DNA of 44,685 bases. Origin: Saccoglossus kowalevskii. Lineage: Eukaryota; Hemichordata; Enteropneusta; Harrimaniidae. Within the stretch, counting starts at the first letter, position 1. Each line of letters opens with the position of its first letter. Location of the stretch: positions 26,537 through 71,221 of the forward strand of contig NW_003116469.1 in the NCBI RefSeq assembly GCF_000003605.2, written 5' to 3'. The translations under genes and the position numbers were made by a program. The notes under the pieces are model-generated. The model was not told the DNA's origin, ran no database searches, and saw only the letters and a program-made list of their open reading frames with translations. Shown in pieces: positions 10,001 to 20,600 of this stretch.

Positions 10001-12330
10001 CGTCTGAACATTCACCCACAGCTTTTAACGTACTACCCTGCGCACAATGGTATGGTCCTACAGAATAGAGTAACGGTACAAATAACGTAACACGGTGAAT
10101 ACCTCACTACCATAAATGACCCCCGGGGGAGGCTACTTCCACATTAAATGGGTAAGGGTGTGAAGCCCACCTCTCGTATACCATACTCACTTCTAAACCA
10201 TTTTTTTTTCTATTTATATACCCACTTTTAAACAAAAGTGTTTTTAGCGAAAAAAAACAACACCCAGCTCACAACTTTCGCAACCAGTGAGCGCATCCGG
10301 CCGATGCAATTTATTCAGCCTTTTCCGGTATTTGGCCTTGAATATAAGAACCTGTGAAAAATGGAATAAATGCTACACACTTCTAAACCAAACCATTGAT
10401 AAATGACCACCCACAAAATAACGTGAAATGACACCCCAGTCGGGCGGCACATACCCGTATTACACTTCTATGCAAACTGTCAATGCCACTTCCCGGACAC
10501 ACTATATGTATTACTAGTATCTCGTGGGTACTTTTAATCGGGGTATTAAACAGTTCTGTGTTTTCAGCATTTTGTAGAAGTGACATTTTTCTTTCCCGGG
10601 ATTATGCAGTCATTTACATGAGCGAATTAGAAGAAGCTCGACCTTGTGGAACCTTGGTTATACACGCACATATCCCACCATGCAATGCGGCAATAACATC
10701 ATTGAAAATGGTTGCCCCAACAACAAATCTTACATCAGACCTTGATGAACAACTTTGACTCTTTTCTTGTGAAACTGTTTCGATCCCGCATTTTCCATAG
10801 TGTGGAAGTGAAATGAACTCACTAAACCGTTGTCCAAGAGCAGAAAACAAATGACAAAGCAATCCACATTTAGAAAAAAGAGTGAGCACATCCTGCTTCA
10901 CAATTTAGCCTCAATTTTAGTCAAAATGTAGAACTAAAGCGTGATTTTAGATACTATGTCGAATGAAGAACTCTTACAGTGATTTATTTTCATTTTGTTT
11001 GTTTTTTTTCCAAAAAAAAGAAGACCAACNNNNNNNNNNNNNNNNNNNNNNNNNNNNNNNNNNNNNNNNNNNNNNNNNNNNNNNNNNNNNNNNNNNNNNN
11101 NNNNNNNNNNNNNNNNNNNNNNNNNNNNNNNNNNNNNNNNNNNNNNNNNNNNNNNNNNNNNNNNNNNNNNNNNNNNNNNNNNNNNNNNNNNNNNNNNNNN
11201 NNNNNNNNNNNNNNNNNNNNNNNNNNNNNNNNNNNNNNNNNNNNNNNNNNNNNNNNNNNNNNNNNNNNNNNNNNNNNNNNNNNNNNNNNNNNNNNNNNNN
11301 NNNNNNNNNNNNNNNNNNNNNNNNNNNNNNNNNNNNNNNNNNNNNNNNNNNNNNNNNNNNNNNNNNNNNNNNNNNNNNNNNNNNNNNNNNNNNNATACGT
11401 GACGATGTTGTGACTAAATAGACGTGATCAGAAGAACGGTGTGGCCGTACAATACACCTGACCAGGTGATATCTATACGTGATCATAAGGCCATTAGACA
11501 TGGCCATCATGTGATAACCTACCTCCTGCCAGTGTGCCAGCACCCATTATACGGGAAGAATACGCTACCTGTACCTGTACTGCCATATAGGCGCCACCTC
11601 CGAGACCACTGACTGATACTTGGGTTGGGTCAGCATCATACCCCACTGTTGACAAAATATGGCATGAATATTGTGTTTAAAGGGCGGCAGTCTTCACGCC
11701 GCGTTCTGTTCGATATGGGACCCATAGCGACGCATACAACGCGTGTAAAATACATTGCTTATTTACATGAAATTCGAACACGCGCTGCGCGACGACCACC
11801 GCGCTTTAAATGAGAGGGAACATTCGTTGTAATGTAAAAATGATGATCGCACAAGAGTAGCTCCGGTCTCTGTTGAATCAAGCTTAGAGAAGTAATAATA
11901 AACGACGCCAACTAGAATGACATATTTTTTGGGAAATTGGTACATGATGACAAATTATATGTTTACCGCATTTTGAACATACGACATCTTGTATGAACGT
12001 CATCTTTAAAAAAATACACTGAAATAGTTAATGTCACAATGTTGGGAACTTAGAAATAAAAACGTCTCATTTTGTATATAGTATAAGTGAGTTATAACAT
12101 GAAATGATTCTGAAAACAACTAATGACGTCATCAATGGGTACCGAGAGCGATAACACAGTCGTGGATCCGAATTCATTCACGTCACAGAGTAATTGTAAA
12201 TTTCGAACACGCGCTTGCATACATACGTATGGTGAATGTGTAATGTTGACAACTTACACAACGGATCCGCGCCGCTGACCAAAACTATCAGTGACATATG
12301 TATTATACAGAACCTCCAAAGAGTCACCAT
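4044..12330 (-). CDS. Gene B: secreted PHB depolymerase-like pseudoenzyme (complete, 370 aa)
   Basis: Eleven minus-strand exons: 12330-12258, 11645-11523, 10057-9860, 8838-8747, 8420-8310, 7068-7033, 6888-6783, 6325-6283, 6124-5999, 5739-5714 and 4222-4044. All have GT-AG borders and matching phases; together 1113 nt. It has a signal peptide (MVTLWRFCIIHMSLIVLVSG), then the PHB depolymerase fold. Conserved landmarks are DADPTQVSVSG (28-38), PYHCA (67-71), SGTLDTT with Asp126, VFHGCDQG with oxyanion Cys257, VVYPQA, and CFDWWGY. The length fits the fungal single-domain enzyme (about 340). Two catalytic positions are lost: Gly40 replaces the nucleophile Ser (SGLGGGA), and Phe160 replaces His (AADFAM). 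Each needs at least two base changes from the ancestral codon. The frame is intact throughout, so this is a maintained gene rather than a decayed one. It may bind ligand or substrate without hydrolysis, or have another role. The assembly gap lies in intron 2. Confidence 0.88.
4272..4555. mobile_element. TTTAAAGGG-family MITE with ~34-bp terminal inverted repeats
   Basis: The left end begins TTAAAGGGCGGTAGTCGTCG and continues with CGCC and GCGCATGTGC. The right end on the minus strand begins TATAAGGGCGGTGGTCGTCG and continues to GCATGTGCG, so about 34 bp are inverted with few mismatches. The 284-bp element is non-coding. It ends 50 bp from the acceptor of gene B exon 11. Relatives lie at 11676 and 26772, and a distant one at 38974. 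Confidence 0.8.
5046..5668. repeat. Minisatellite, ~32-bp unit, about 19 diverged copies
   Basis: The unit is roughly CAGTAATGTGCGTGGTAATC followed by TGGTTTACGTCA or TGGTTTACGAAA. Eight copies contain an exact TTACGTCA (first at about 5169) and one has TCACGTCA. Copies differ by several substitutions and some by small deletions, so the array is old. It lies wholly within gene B intron 10. Confidence 0.85.
6283..6325 (-). CDS. Gene B exon 8, oxyanion-hole exon
   Basis: A 43-nt exon with acceptor CTTACAG and donor GTGAGA encoding CKVHIVFHGCDQG. The HGC motif is the family's oxyanion-hole signature, and Cys257 corresponds in spacing to Cys250 of the fungal enzyme. It is kept even though Ser and His are lost. 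Confidence 0.85.
7069..8309. other. Gene B intron 5
   Basis: A 1.24-kb intron. Positions 7147-7566 are the second copy of the composite repeat. The remainder (7567-8309) is AT-rich with no repeat or gene that I can recognise. Confidence 0.6.
7147..7566 (+). repeat. Composite dispersed repeat, copy 2 (intact), with long hairpin
   Basis: Positions 7147-7410 match 1113-847 inverted. Positions 7421-7566 form a long imperfect hairpin: the left arm begins ATAAGGAGGTTATTACGAAT and the right arm on the minus strand begins ATAAGGTTATTACTAAGAT. Both arms include ACCTCAAAG, CAGACAGTAC or GAAGACAGTAC, and ATCGACC, around a CG-rich loop. The open frame at 7324-7599 contains LHTKKFADSVLNFLEFSIPM. The pairing suggests a foldback-type non-autonomous element. 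Confidence 0.75.
8747..8838 (-). CDS. Gene B exon 4, His-to-Phe exon
   Basis: 92 nt with acceptor TTTTCAG and donor GTAATA. It encodes VVKQLESYYTEF, then IPLSQIATKYDVAADFAM. Alignment without gaps to gene A exon 4 places Phe160 at the catalytic His (gene A: PAGHAM). The codon is TTC, two changes away from CAT or CAC. Confidence 0.85.
8839..9859. other. Gene B intron 3, no feature seen
   Basis: A 1.0-kb intron, CpG-richer than most introns here. It includes a patch with short inverted similarity around 9600-9675 (GTCCTCGG ... GCGAGGAC). I recognise no gene or repeat family in it. Confidence 0.5.
10058..11522. other. Gene B intron 2, contains assembly gap
   Basis: The intron between the exon with the altered lipase box and exon 3. 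Unknown bases fill 11030-11394. The remaining sequence has no coding evidence. Because exons on both sides join in phase and match gene A, the scaffold join across the gap is probably correct. Confidence 0.7.
11030..11394. other. Assembly gap (Ns)
   Basis: 365 unknown bases, preceded by a T-run and an A-run (GTTTTTTTTCCAAAAAAAAG), which may have broken the assembly. Confidence 0.99.
11523..11645 (-). CDS. Gene B exon 2, degenerate lipase box
   Basis: 123 nt with acceptor TCAACAG and donor GTAGGT, the same length as gene A exon 2. It encodes GYDADPTQVSVSGLGGGAYM and then a helix ending GAGTLAGG. The box G-x-S-x-G has become GLGGG. The codon at the nucleophile is GGA, which is not a single step from any TCN serine codon. 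Confidence 0.9.
11676..11810. mobile_element. TTTAAAGGG-family MITE, short copy
   Basis: A 135-bp element. The left end is TTTAAAGGGCGGCAGTCTTC then ACGCCGCG; the right end on the minus strand is TTTAAAGCGCGGTGGTCGTC then GCGCAGCGCG. The interior TTCGATATGGGACC is shared with 26772-26902. It starts 31 bp upstream of the acceptor of gene B exon 2, so it may contribute branch-site sequence. Confidence 0.8.
12258..12330 (-). CDS. Gene B exon 1, signal peptide
   Basis: The ATG sits in AAGATGG, a good animal start context. It encodes 24 residues, MVTLWRFCIIHMSLIVLVSG then ADPL, and ends in phase 1 at GTAAGT. The phase and the join to LGYDADP parallel gene A (LGSYGADADQ). This exon was assigned by phase and context, so it is less certain than the others. 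Confidence 0.72.
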
Positions 12331-15300
12331 CTTGAAATTTGATGTGATATGAAGGGTATGCAATGTCCGAAGCAAATGTTATAGATAGCCCCTTGATGGG
12401 CGGTCTTTCATCCACAGACAATATCATTCACTATTGTAGTAATAGTTATCAATATAAATATTCTGGCACGCCCTCAACGATGACGAAGATTGAGTAGCTG
12501 ATACTGCAAGATAAACACGCCCAAAATATTATTTTAATAACAGAGTTGCACTGAATACGTCTCTTCCGTTTATTTGGAGCGATAAGGTGAGATAACTATG
12601 AGAACTTTTCAATTGTGAACACCTTGTGCAATGCGGTTGTCCTACATAGAGGACAGCATGCCTGGCGTCGTCTTTAACTGATATGTAAATCGTGTTGTTT
12701 GTCACGATGGGGTATAATACCACAATGCAAATTAATTGGATTAATATATTAATATACGAACAAAAAACACGCATCTGCTAAGAAGTTTTGAACATGACAT
12801 CCAAGTTGCTTACAAACATTATGAAACTGTTCTAAAAATATGAGACGTTTTCGTACTAAGCTGATATCTCCATATTTGTACATACGTTGTATGGAATTTG
12901 TAAGTCCCTTTTATTTTAATTTCACCGTATAAATAAACTACGTGGAAAGTCGTCCTGTATAACATATTTCACACCGCCCTCATTTTAGCTGGCAACAGAC
13001 ATAGCAAATACTAATAGTACCAGCCCATAATCAGTGATAGAGGTGACAATTTCCAACATGAGTTCTTGTTGTTTATAACAAAATTACAGACAAAATTTTA
13101 TCGTTGGTATAACCATGGACGTACTATGTATAAGTGATTCCCGTTGCTCGACTGAACGCAAACAAAAAATAATTTGTTGTATTAGAAAAAAAAAAAAAAA
13201 AAAAAAACGGGCAAAACTTCTGTTTTATATGTTTGTAGCGTGGTAGCCATGGTTTATTCGTTCGAAATATACAATTGGTTGCGTTCAACCATAGACATTA
13301 AACCATATACCTTCTTTCTAAGGTTTATGGTTCAACACAGTATTCACACAATCTTCAATCAATCAATCAGTCAACTAAGATCGTGTTTATTCTACACTCT
13401 AATACGGGCAAGGACTAAAGCTAATCCCATATGTGCATTTGCAGAATAACCAGAAGTAGTACGAAGAGTCACGTATTTCATTTTTCTTGAAAACATTGAC
13501 TCTGGGTACAGTCTCATTACTTGCCATTTTACTCAAAATAAACAAGAATTGTGCGAGCTATTTAGATTTGAACTTCCATGGTAAACTGAAAAACACAAGT
13601 GGAGATAATCGCTAATTTGCATAACCATTCACTCAGTAAGAAGTTTGCTAATGCTCATAATTAAAATGGCTGTAACAATTCCAAATTTAAACCTATTATC
13701 GTTTTGTAAAAAGTTAAATATAGTGCATAATATGGAGATCCCGTCCCGTTTGATTATTTATGTACAGCCTTGCTAAATCTTGCTAAGCATTCAAAAGAGA
13801 GAATGTTTGTACCAGTTTTCTATATTTTAAAATCGACTTTTGAGTATGTTTCACTATTCACAATGCTGTGAAATTTTAACAGTCTATAGCCAAGACTGTT
13901 TGGATAATAAAAAGCAAAAAAAAAAGAAAATTCACTCTCAAGTGCCCACGAACCTGCATCTATACCTTAAATGATACAATTAGCCCGCGCTGACCGTGCT
14001 CCGGGTCTAGACCTGGTCTTAAAAGTAGGTGAGATTTAGTTCCTACTTGCGGTCTCGTAGCCCGTACTAAGCGTTCGCACAAGGACTGGAATGTTTGACC
14101 TATTAACCCGTGCTAAGAAACTGTGCGCGAACATAGCTATTGTTCATGTTTTGTTGAAATTTTATCGAAGTCTTGTATTTATATTCGTGAACAGGTAAAC
14201 CGACTGTTGAACATGTTCAAAGACGATGATATGGGGGAGGGCAGATATGTTCATTTACACATTTGGCGTCAATTTTATCAAGAAAATATCCGAGAACTGA
14301 TACAGTGAATGATAAATAAGATGGGCGCTTTCTCTCGTCAGCGTAACGCTACATTGAAAGAAGCCCTACCCGGTCGTAACACGAAGTAATTTAAAAGAGA
14401 TTCAAATAGGTGGTGAACCAACGTTACTATGAAGATTGTCTGACTAATCTTTATGCACTACGTAATAAAATTCAAATCGTGGCGACACAAGACGACAGAA
14501 TATTGCAATTTATGCTGTGTTATATTTATTTATATAACAATATAGAAATTATTGTCATGTTTATTGGGCAATTTCTTCTGTAGTCAAACAAATACCCTGA
14601 TTTCATGTGTGCCATGACGTTACGCAGCATTTAAATACATGCTAGCTAAGCAACAAGGGAAAACATTACGGTAAAGACTTAGTTTTTGACATTGTAAAAT
14701 TCATTCTTTTTTAGTCAGAAAAAATACAGTATTTTTTGCACATGAAATAGTACACCGGGCGTCAAAATAATTAGCATAATACGAGGTGCACGCAAAGATA
14801 TATTTGTATTCGGTGTTATTTTTAGCAATATATAAATATAATCCCATGGTAGACACCTGTGATTCTCGCCTACACAACGAGTTTGTTTGTAAACACATAT
14901 TGCAGTATATATCTATTTCCCCGACGCGCCGAAGACGATGAATGCAATAATGCCACACGTCGTTATACCGTTTCGTGAAGTAATCGGAACCTCGCTATTC
15001 GATGTGCAGAAGAAAGCAACAAAGAACTTATGTGCGTTCCTTCGGTAATTCTATCCCGGGCTCAGACAAAGCAACGGGCCGATATACTCTTGTAAATCAA
15101 TGGTGACGATCAGATATATGGCCTACAGCAACACTTCAAAACGAGCCATTTTCCCAACACTGTAATCTGGCTGGTTTCAAAGTGCGCCCTCGTTGAAAAT
15201 TTTACATTCACTCTTAACATTTGTTTTTCTTTCGTTTAGCACCTGCTGACAAGTTGTGAGAGGTGCCTTATGAATTTACACACGCACCGAACTGTAGCAA

Positions 15301-15885
15301 TATATGGGATGGGGGGAATTAGGTAACTACCAAGGCATCATTTACTTCAATGGGCATAGTTGCCTAAATACTTGAGTGGGTTTGAAACACTAGAATGTGG
15401 AATAAAATAGAGATAAGTGTCTTGCGTTTATCAAACCTAAATTATCAACAGTGGAATGAATCTTTCTGAAGTCAACTCTAACATCACTAATAATATCATT
15501 TTGACTAATCTAGTGTTTATGATAAGGCACTTGTACAAACACATAGCATGAAACGCGAGATTCGATTTCACACCACTAAATGCACCTGACCACTTTAAGC
15601 AGACACACTCCTTGTTACGCCATATCCCACTGCCCCAAAGATACAGCTTGTGTAGCATGGTAAGAACGACCTACTTAGTTACAAACTTCCTTCGGACAAG
15701 TGATGGTAAACAAGTTTCCAAGACAACTAGGAAATTTAACCCCGTATTAAGCTCAACAGAATATTCTGTAAGCCCCTAATAACTGAGAAGGCCCGCCAAG
15801 TCAGACACCGGTACAGGTTTTACCAGGTGTCACCCGTGTGACAACTAAAATAGAGTTGCTACAGTTACAAAGAAATTCTGCAACA

Positions 15886-16170
15886 CTAAGAGCAAAAGTT
15901 GGTACACTTACATGGACATTTTGTAAACAACAAGCTTAATTGATATAGTTATGTACAAATTTTGTTAACTACGAGCAAAAGTCTGTTCAATTACGTGAAA
16001 ATTTTGCAAACTATGAGCGAAGTCGATATAGTTAAATGGCAATGTCGTAAACTATGATAACATTTTTTGCACATACAAAAAAAAAAAAAAAAAAATCAGG
16101 GGAGACAAAAAAAACTGAGTTACATTTATGTTCACATTTTGTAAACTACAAGTGAAGTCTGTATAGTTAT
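15886..16170. repeat. Decayed tandem repeat, ~58-bp unit
   Basis: About five diverged copies of a unit like CATTTTGTAAACTACGAGC plus AAAGTCTGTATAGTTACGTG. One copy is split by an A-run at 16077-16095. Confidence 0.55.
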
Positions 16171-16810
16171 GCGCTATCTGATTAAAATCATACCAGAAGT
16201 GTAAAATAATAGACACATTTTCATGAGAGATTTTTGTTCTAATATTCTGTGATTCATAACATTGAATTCTGATTCAAACATGATACACAACAAATAGAAA
16301 TGACATTTAATAAAATCTGCAGAATTACTTTTAGAGAAAAAATATATAAATATTTACAATAAAATTAAGCGGTGCATCATGGATACTCTTTTCTTTGTAC
16401 AATGTATTTGCCTCACATTATTTGTGTATTTGTATAAGTAGTATTATGGACGGCAGAGATGAGATTTAGCAGAACAGCTGGAATGTTTCAGCTTACCAGT
16501 TGACAGGTCCAGCATAGACATGCGTGTGTATGTAGCTCCTCCGAACACAAGTACATAGTGTTTTAGAATGCTTCTAAAATGTGGGTTCACATTTACAGGC
16601 AAGCTGTTTGAAGGTGCATGAAATTAAGGTACTTGATCAGACTTATAGGAGCTACATTTTCAAGAATGTTATTTATCACCAACTGAATTAAAGTAATTTT
16701 TCAAGGTTTCTGTTTTTGCATGTTCAATGATTCAACATGCATGCCACGTCAATCAGTTTTTTTTTCCCAAATAAGGAAATTTCAAATCATGTGACATTTT
16801 GTAATTCTTA

Positions 16811-16975
16811 ATTCACAGCTGTACAATAATGCATACTGTAATTGCTATTAATAGCAAATGCACTTATGTAAAATACAGATAGCTTCTGTCATCAAAATAA
16901 GTAATATTTCAATGATTCAGTATAGAAAAATGCAATTTTTGGTTTTCTAATAGAGCAAATATGGTTTACTGTATT
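16811..16975 (+). repeat. Dispersed repeat ending AGAGCAAATATGG
   Basis: Similar to 39527-39705. Shared blocks include GCACTT(A/G)(T/C)GTAAA, ATTTCAA(T/A)GATTCAGTATA and AGAGCAAATATG. A partial end also occurs near 19055-19090. No coding content. Confidence 0.55.
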
Positions 16976-17620
16976 CATTCTATTGGAATGCATGTTCATA
17001 TACAGAAAGTAAACAAAAAGTTGCATTTATTGTTTACTTGATTACTGAAATATAATTTTTTTTTTACCATCATAGACACCTATCATTCATACAACCACAC
17101 GTACAACAAATATGGTACTAGATACACATGTATTGTTTTGTATTCAGGATGTAATCAAATTTGTGTATGCATGTTTTAAAAAGTGACTTTGCTGTACTGT
17201 TAAAAACCAAGCAAAAATAGTATGCATTTACAGGTTAGGCCAAAATAAAATCTGATTGTTTATCAGATTCTACCCAAAAGCAAACATTTTTTTTTTAAAT
17301 AATTCCAAAATGCAATCAGGTTGATGCGGATGGGTCCAATAAAAGAGGATATTTTCTTGTCTGGCTTTAACTGTAGTGGAAAGTTCTTCTCAGGTTATCA
17401 ATAATGAATGATGTCATCAATTGAAAAAATTGAAAAAATATATTGCATGTACTATGTTATAATATCATCAACACTTTGCTGTTCACAACAGTGTATTTCT
17501 TAAGCTAGGGACACCCATTGCTATGCTAATTCAACAAATCACTAGTCAGAAACAGCAAAGTGTGGATGTCTTGTGATGATCACAGTGGATAATGTTTATG
17601 CTGGAAGTTGTTTTCTAAGA

Positions 17621-20600
17621 TCACAAAACAAATCTGTCCTGTTCTCCAGTTTGCTGACCACCAGATCCAAGTCTTTCATTACTTTTTACCCTCAGAGCAT
17701 TGTCTAGTTTATTTTCAGCTGCAAGATTTTTAAAATGCTGCAACAAAAGAAAGAAATCAAATAAATAAACATCATTCCAAGAATGTGTGGCAAATAGGCT
17801 ATATCAGTAATTTTCAACTTGCATTTTCCTGAAACAGTATACTGCCTCTGTACCAAATCTGAATAAACTTAGTAACTGTATTCTCAAGTCATATGAAAAA
17901 TAATTGAAAAATAATGAATGCGTCTCAGTTTTGTCAACAGGTGTTACCCATATTCCATGTTTGAACACAATCGACCAGAAAAACTCTATAATGCTCTACT
18001 CTACAGATACAAAATTAGTTTTTAGGATTTTTTTTTTGGTAAAAATATGGCTGCCAGTCAGCCATTATCTATATGAACAGAAAAACAAATGTGGGGAATA
18101 TGTTTAATCATCATGTATCAACCATATATCAAGTTTGGGGAAAATAAGTATGGTATAGGTAAAATATCACAATGCTAAAACATTTTATCTCAAATAAATT
18201 AGGTGCATGTACAGTATTACGGCATACATTGTATGCAAATTTCAGGCTGTATACTAATCTGGCGAAAATGCAATTATTAACATTCAGTTAAATTCCCAGA
18301 AGAGCATACATCAATCTTACAATGTTCCCTATTTATTTTTTATGTGCAGTCTGAGTCCTGGCTGCAGTCATCTTGTTGGTGGACAAGATCCAAAACCAGG
18401 AGAAAAAAATGACCACCAAAAAAGGGAATACAAAAAAGAACGACTTACTTGTGAATTTTTAAACTCTGAGTAGAGTGTGAACAATACATGTAGACTCTGT
18501 ATTTTACTTTTATAAATAGGTATATCTAAAATGCCGCAGATCATTTCAACATATTCTGAGAGATCACAGTCTAAGTCAGCAGTAGGTAAACCAACTTTGT
18601 TGAGTAAATCTTCAAACTCTGCCGGCCATTCCTGCATGAGGGAGTCGATATCTGGCATGGTTCTGTACAAAATGATAAACTTTAGTTTAGAATAGCAGTG
18701 TTTTATGTTACATTTAGACAGACAATACAGGAGTATGACAATACGGTATGTAGCGAGCCAAGCGGCCTTCTTGGTACCCGATATGTTTTATGGTGGTACA
18801 CTGTAGCAACTAGTTATATAGAGAGCTAAGTGAGCTCCTTGGTAGGTACATGTATTTATGAAGCAGCAACAAGGAATGGAAGGAGCTACGTGGGTATTGT
18901 AAAACTACTGTGTATGTTTGAAGTTCATATCATACATTGAAAGCATCATAACTCAATTCATTATACGCTTACGTAAATGACAGAGTGACTGTGTTAATAT
19001 TTTAATACGCCAGGATACAGCGAATACAATTATTGGGTTATGTGTGTGCTTCTATTGGAGATGCAATTTAAAAGAGCAAATACGGTACACCATAATATTT
19101 TTGACAATGTTTCATTTCCGGATCCCTTGATAAGCACAGAGACAAACATACGTTCATTTTGCATGTTGGAATTGCATGTTTGACTGACAATATTCATCAA
19201 AGTCAATAAAGTATTAGTGACTTACTTGTTGTATTGTACAGTGGGAGGAGGTTTTGACCGATGTAAATCATTGATACTATCAATCCAGCTCTGTACTGAC
19301 TTGGGGTGCTTGTCAGCTTCTTCTATGCTTCGCACTTGAACTGACTTTGTGGTTGTCTGTTTGGATATGGCGCGAAGTTGTAGATCAAGAACTGTTGGGT
19401 CCGACTGCCGAGCACACGGCTCATCTAATACAATGAGACCAAGTGTAGATGGCTTACCATCTGGTTCAGAAATCTGAAAGAGAATTTTACAAAAAATATT
19501 AAATTATTTTATTCTTTTTCTAAATTATTTACTGGCCTATAATTTTTGCTGTAACTTTAGATATACTGTCTTCATGTCATAAGCCAAGCACCAAGCCTTT
19601 TCTTGTGAAAATTAGCTGGAAGCTAAAAATAGTTTGGAGAAGGTGTGCTAATCAAATCATTACAAAATTGTATTGATTGAGAGAGTGGTGGTTATTGATT
19701 GGGTGAGTGATAAGCAAGTGGAGTGATAACTCAATAGAAAGTAAGATTAGAAGCGCATGAGACAACTTAAGAAATTTACTTGTTGAGTGAATATAATTTA
19801 ACAAGTCATTGTCAATGACACGTCCCCGTTCCGTTCATATTTGAGTGACATATACATTTTGTACATTCAAAGCAGATCATGACTGAAATCTCAGACCACT
19901 TTCAGTGGTCTGATCTGAAATGCACCTGCATAGGTACAACACATTGTACTAAATCTGAAAAAAATCCATCCATCCATGCATGACTGAGATCCGGTTCCGG
20001 AATTGTGAAAATACGTGATTTTGATGCATTTTCGGCCTTAAAATGGCCATCATTCAGCTATTGTTAAGCGGATCATGAAACAAATGCACATATCTATTTG
20101 TGACATGATGTGTGTGAAGTTTGAACTTGATCAATCTAGACATGTCTCGGATACGGATCCAGAACTGAATTCTTTAAAACAAAATGGCCGCCAGTCGGCC
20201 ATTTCAAACTTGATCTGAAAAAAAATGACGTACATCAAGGTCCTATTATGTTTAATGTACCAAATTTGAACAAAATCCGTCCGGAATGGTGAAAATGTGC
20301 GATTTCAATGCATTTTCGGCCTTAAAGCGGCCGCCATTTGGCTATCGTTAATGAGATCATGAACCAAATGCACATACATATTTGTGACATGATGTACTTT
20401 GTGTGTGTGAAGTTTGAACTCGATCAATCCAGGCATGTCTCAGATACGGATACAGAACTGAATTCTTTAAAACAAAATGGCCGCCAGTCGGCCATTTCGA
20501 ACTTGATCCGAAAAAAAAAATGATGTGCATCAAGGTCCTATTATGTTTAATGTATGTACCAAATTTGAACAAAATCCGTCCATGCATAACTGAGATCCGG

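Larger units (their letters stand above)
12331..17620. other. Spacer between gene B and IFT46, no gene recognised
   Basis: 5.3 kb. Open frames are short and lack splice or homology support. It contains a poly(A) run near 13180-13206, another near 16077-16095, a decayed tandem repeat (15886-16170) and one dispersed repeat (about 16811-16975). It presumably includes the gene B promoter and the IFT46 3' UTR. The first AATAAA on the minus strand after the IFT46 stop is at 17026-17031. Confidence 0.55.

Noticed and set aside
11030-11394. Frames of X residues across the gap
   Set aside because: Pure artefact of unknown bases.
14001-14050. Clustered inverted repeats (CCGGGTCTAGACCTGG, AAGTAGG...CCTACTT) suggestive of a tRNA
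   Set aside because: No T-loop GGTTCGANNCC block, no anticodon arm of proper size.
14123-14308. 61-codon plus-strand frame in the gene B-IFT46 spacer
   Set aside because: No recognisable motif, splice sites or composition shift; likely chance.
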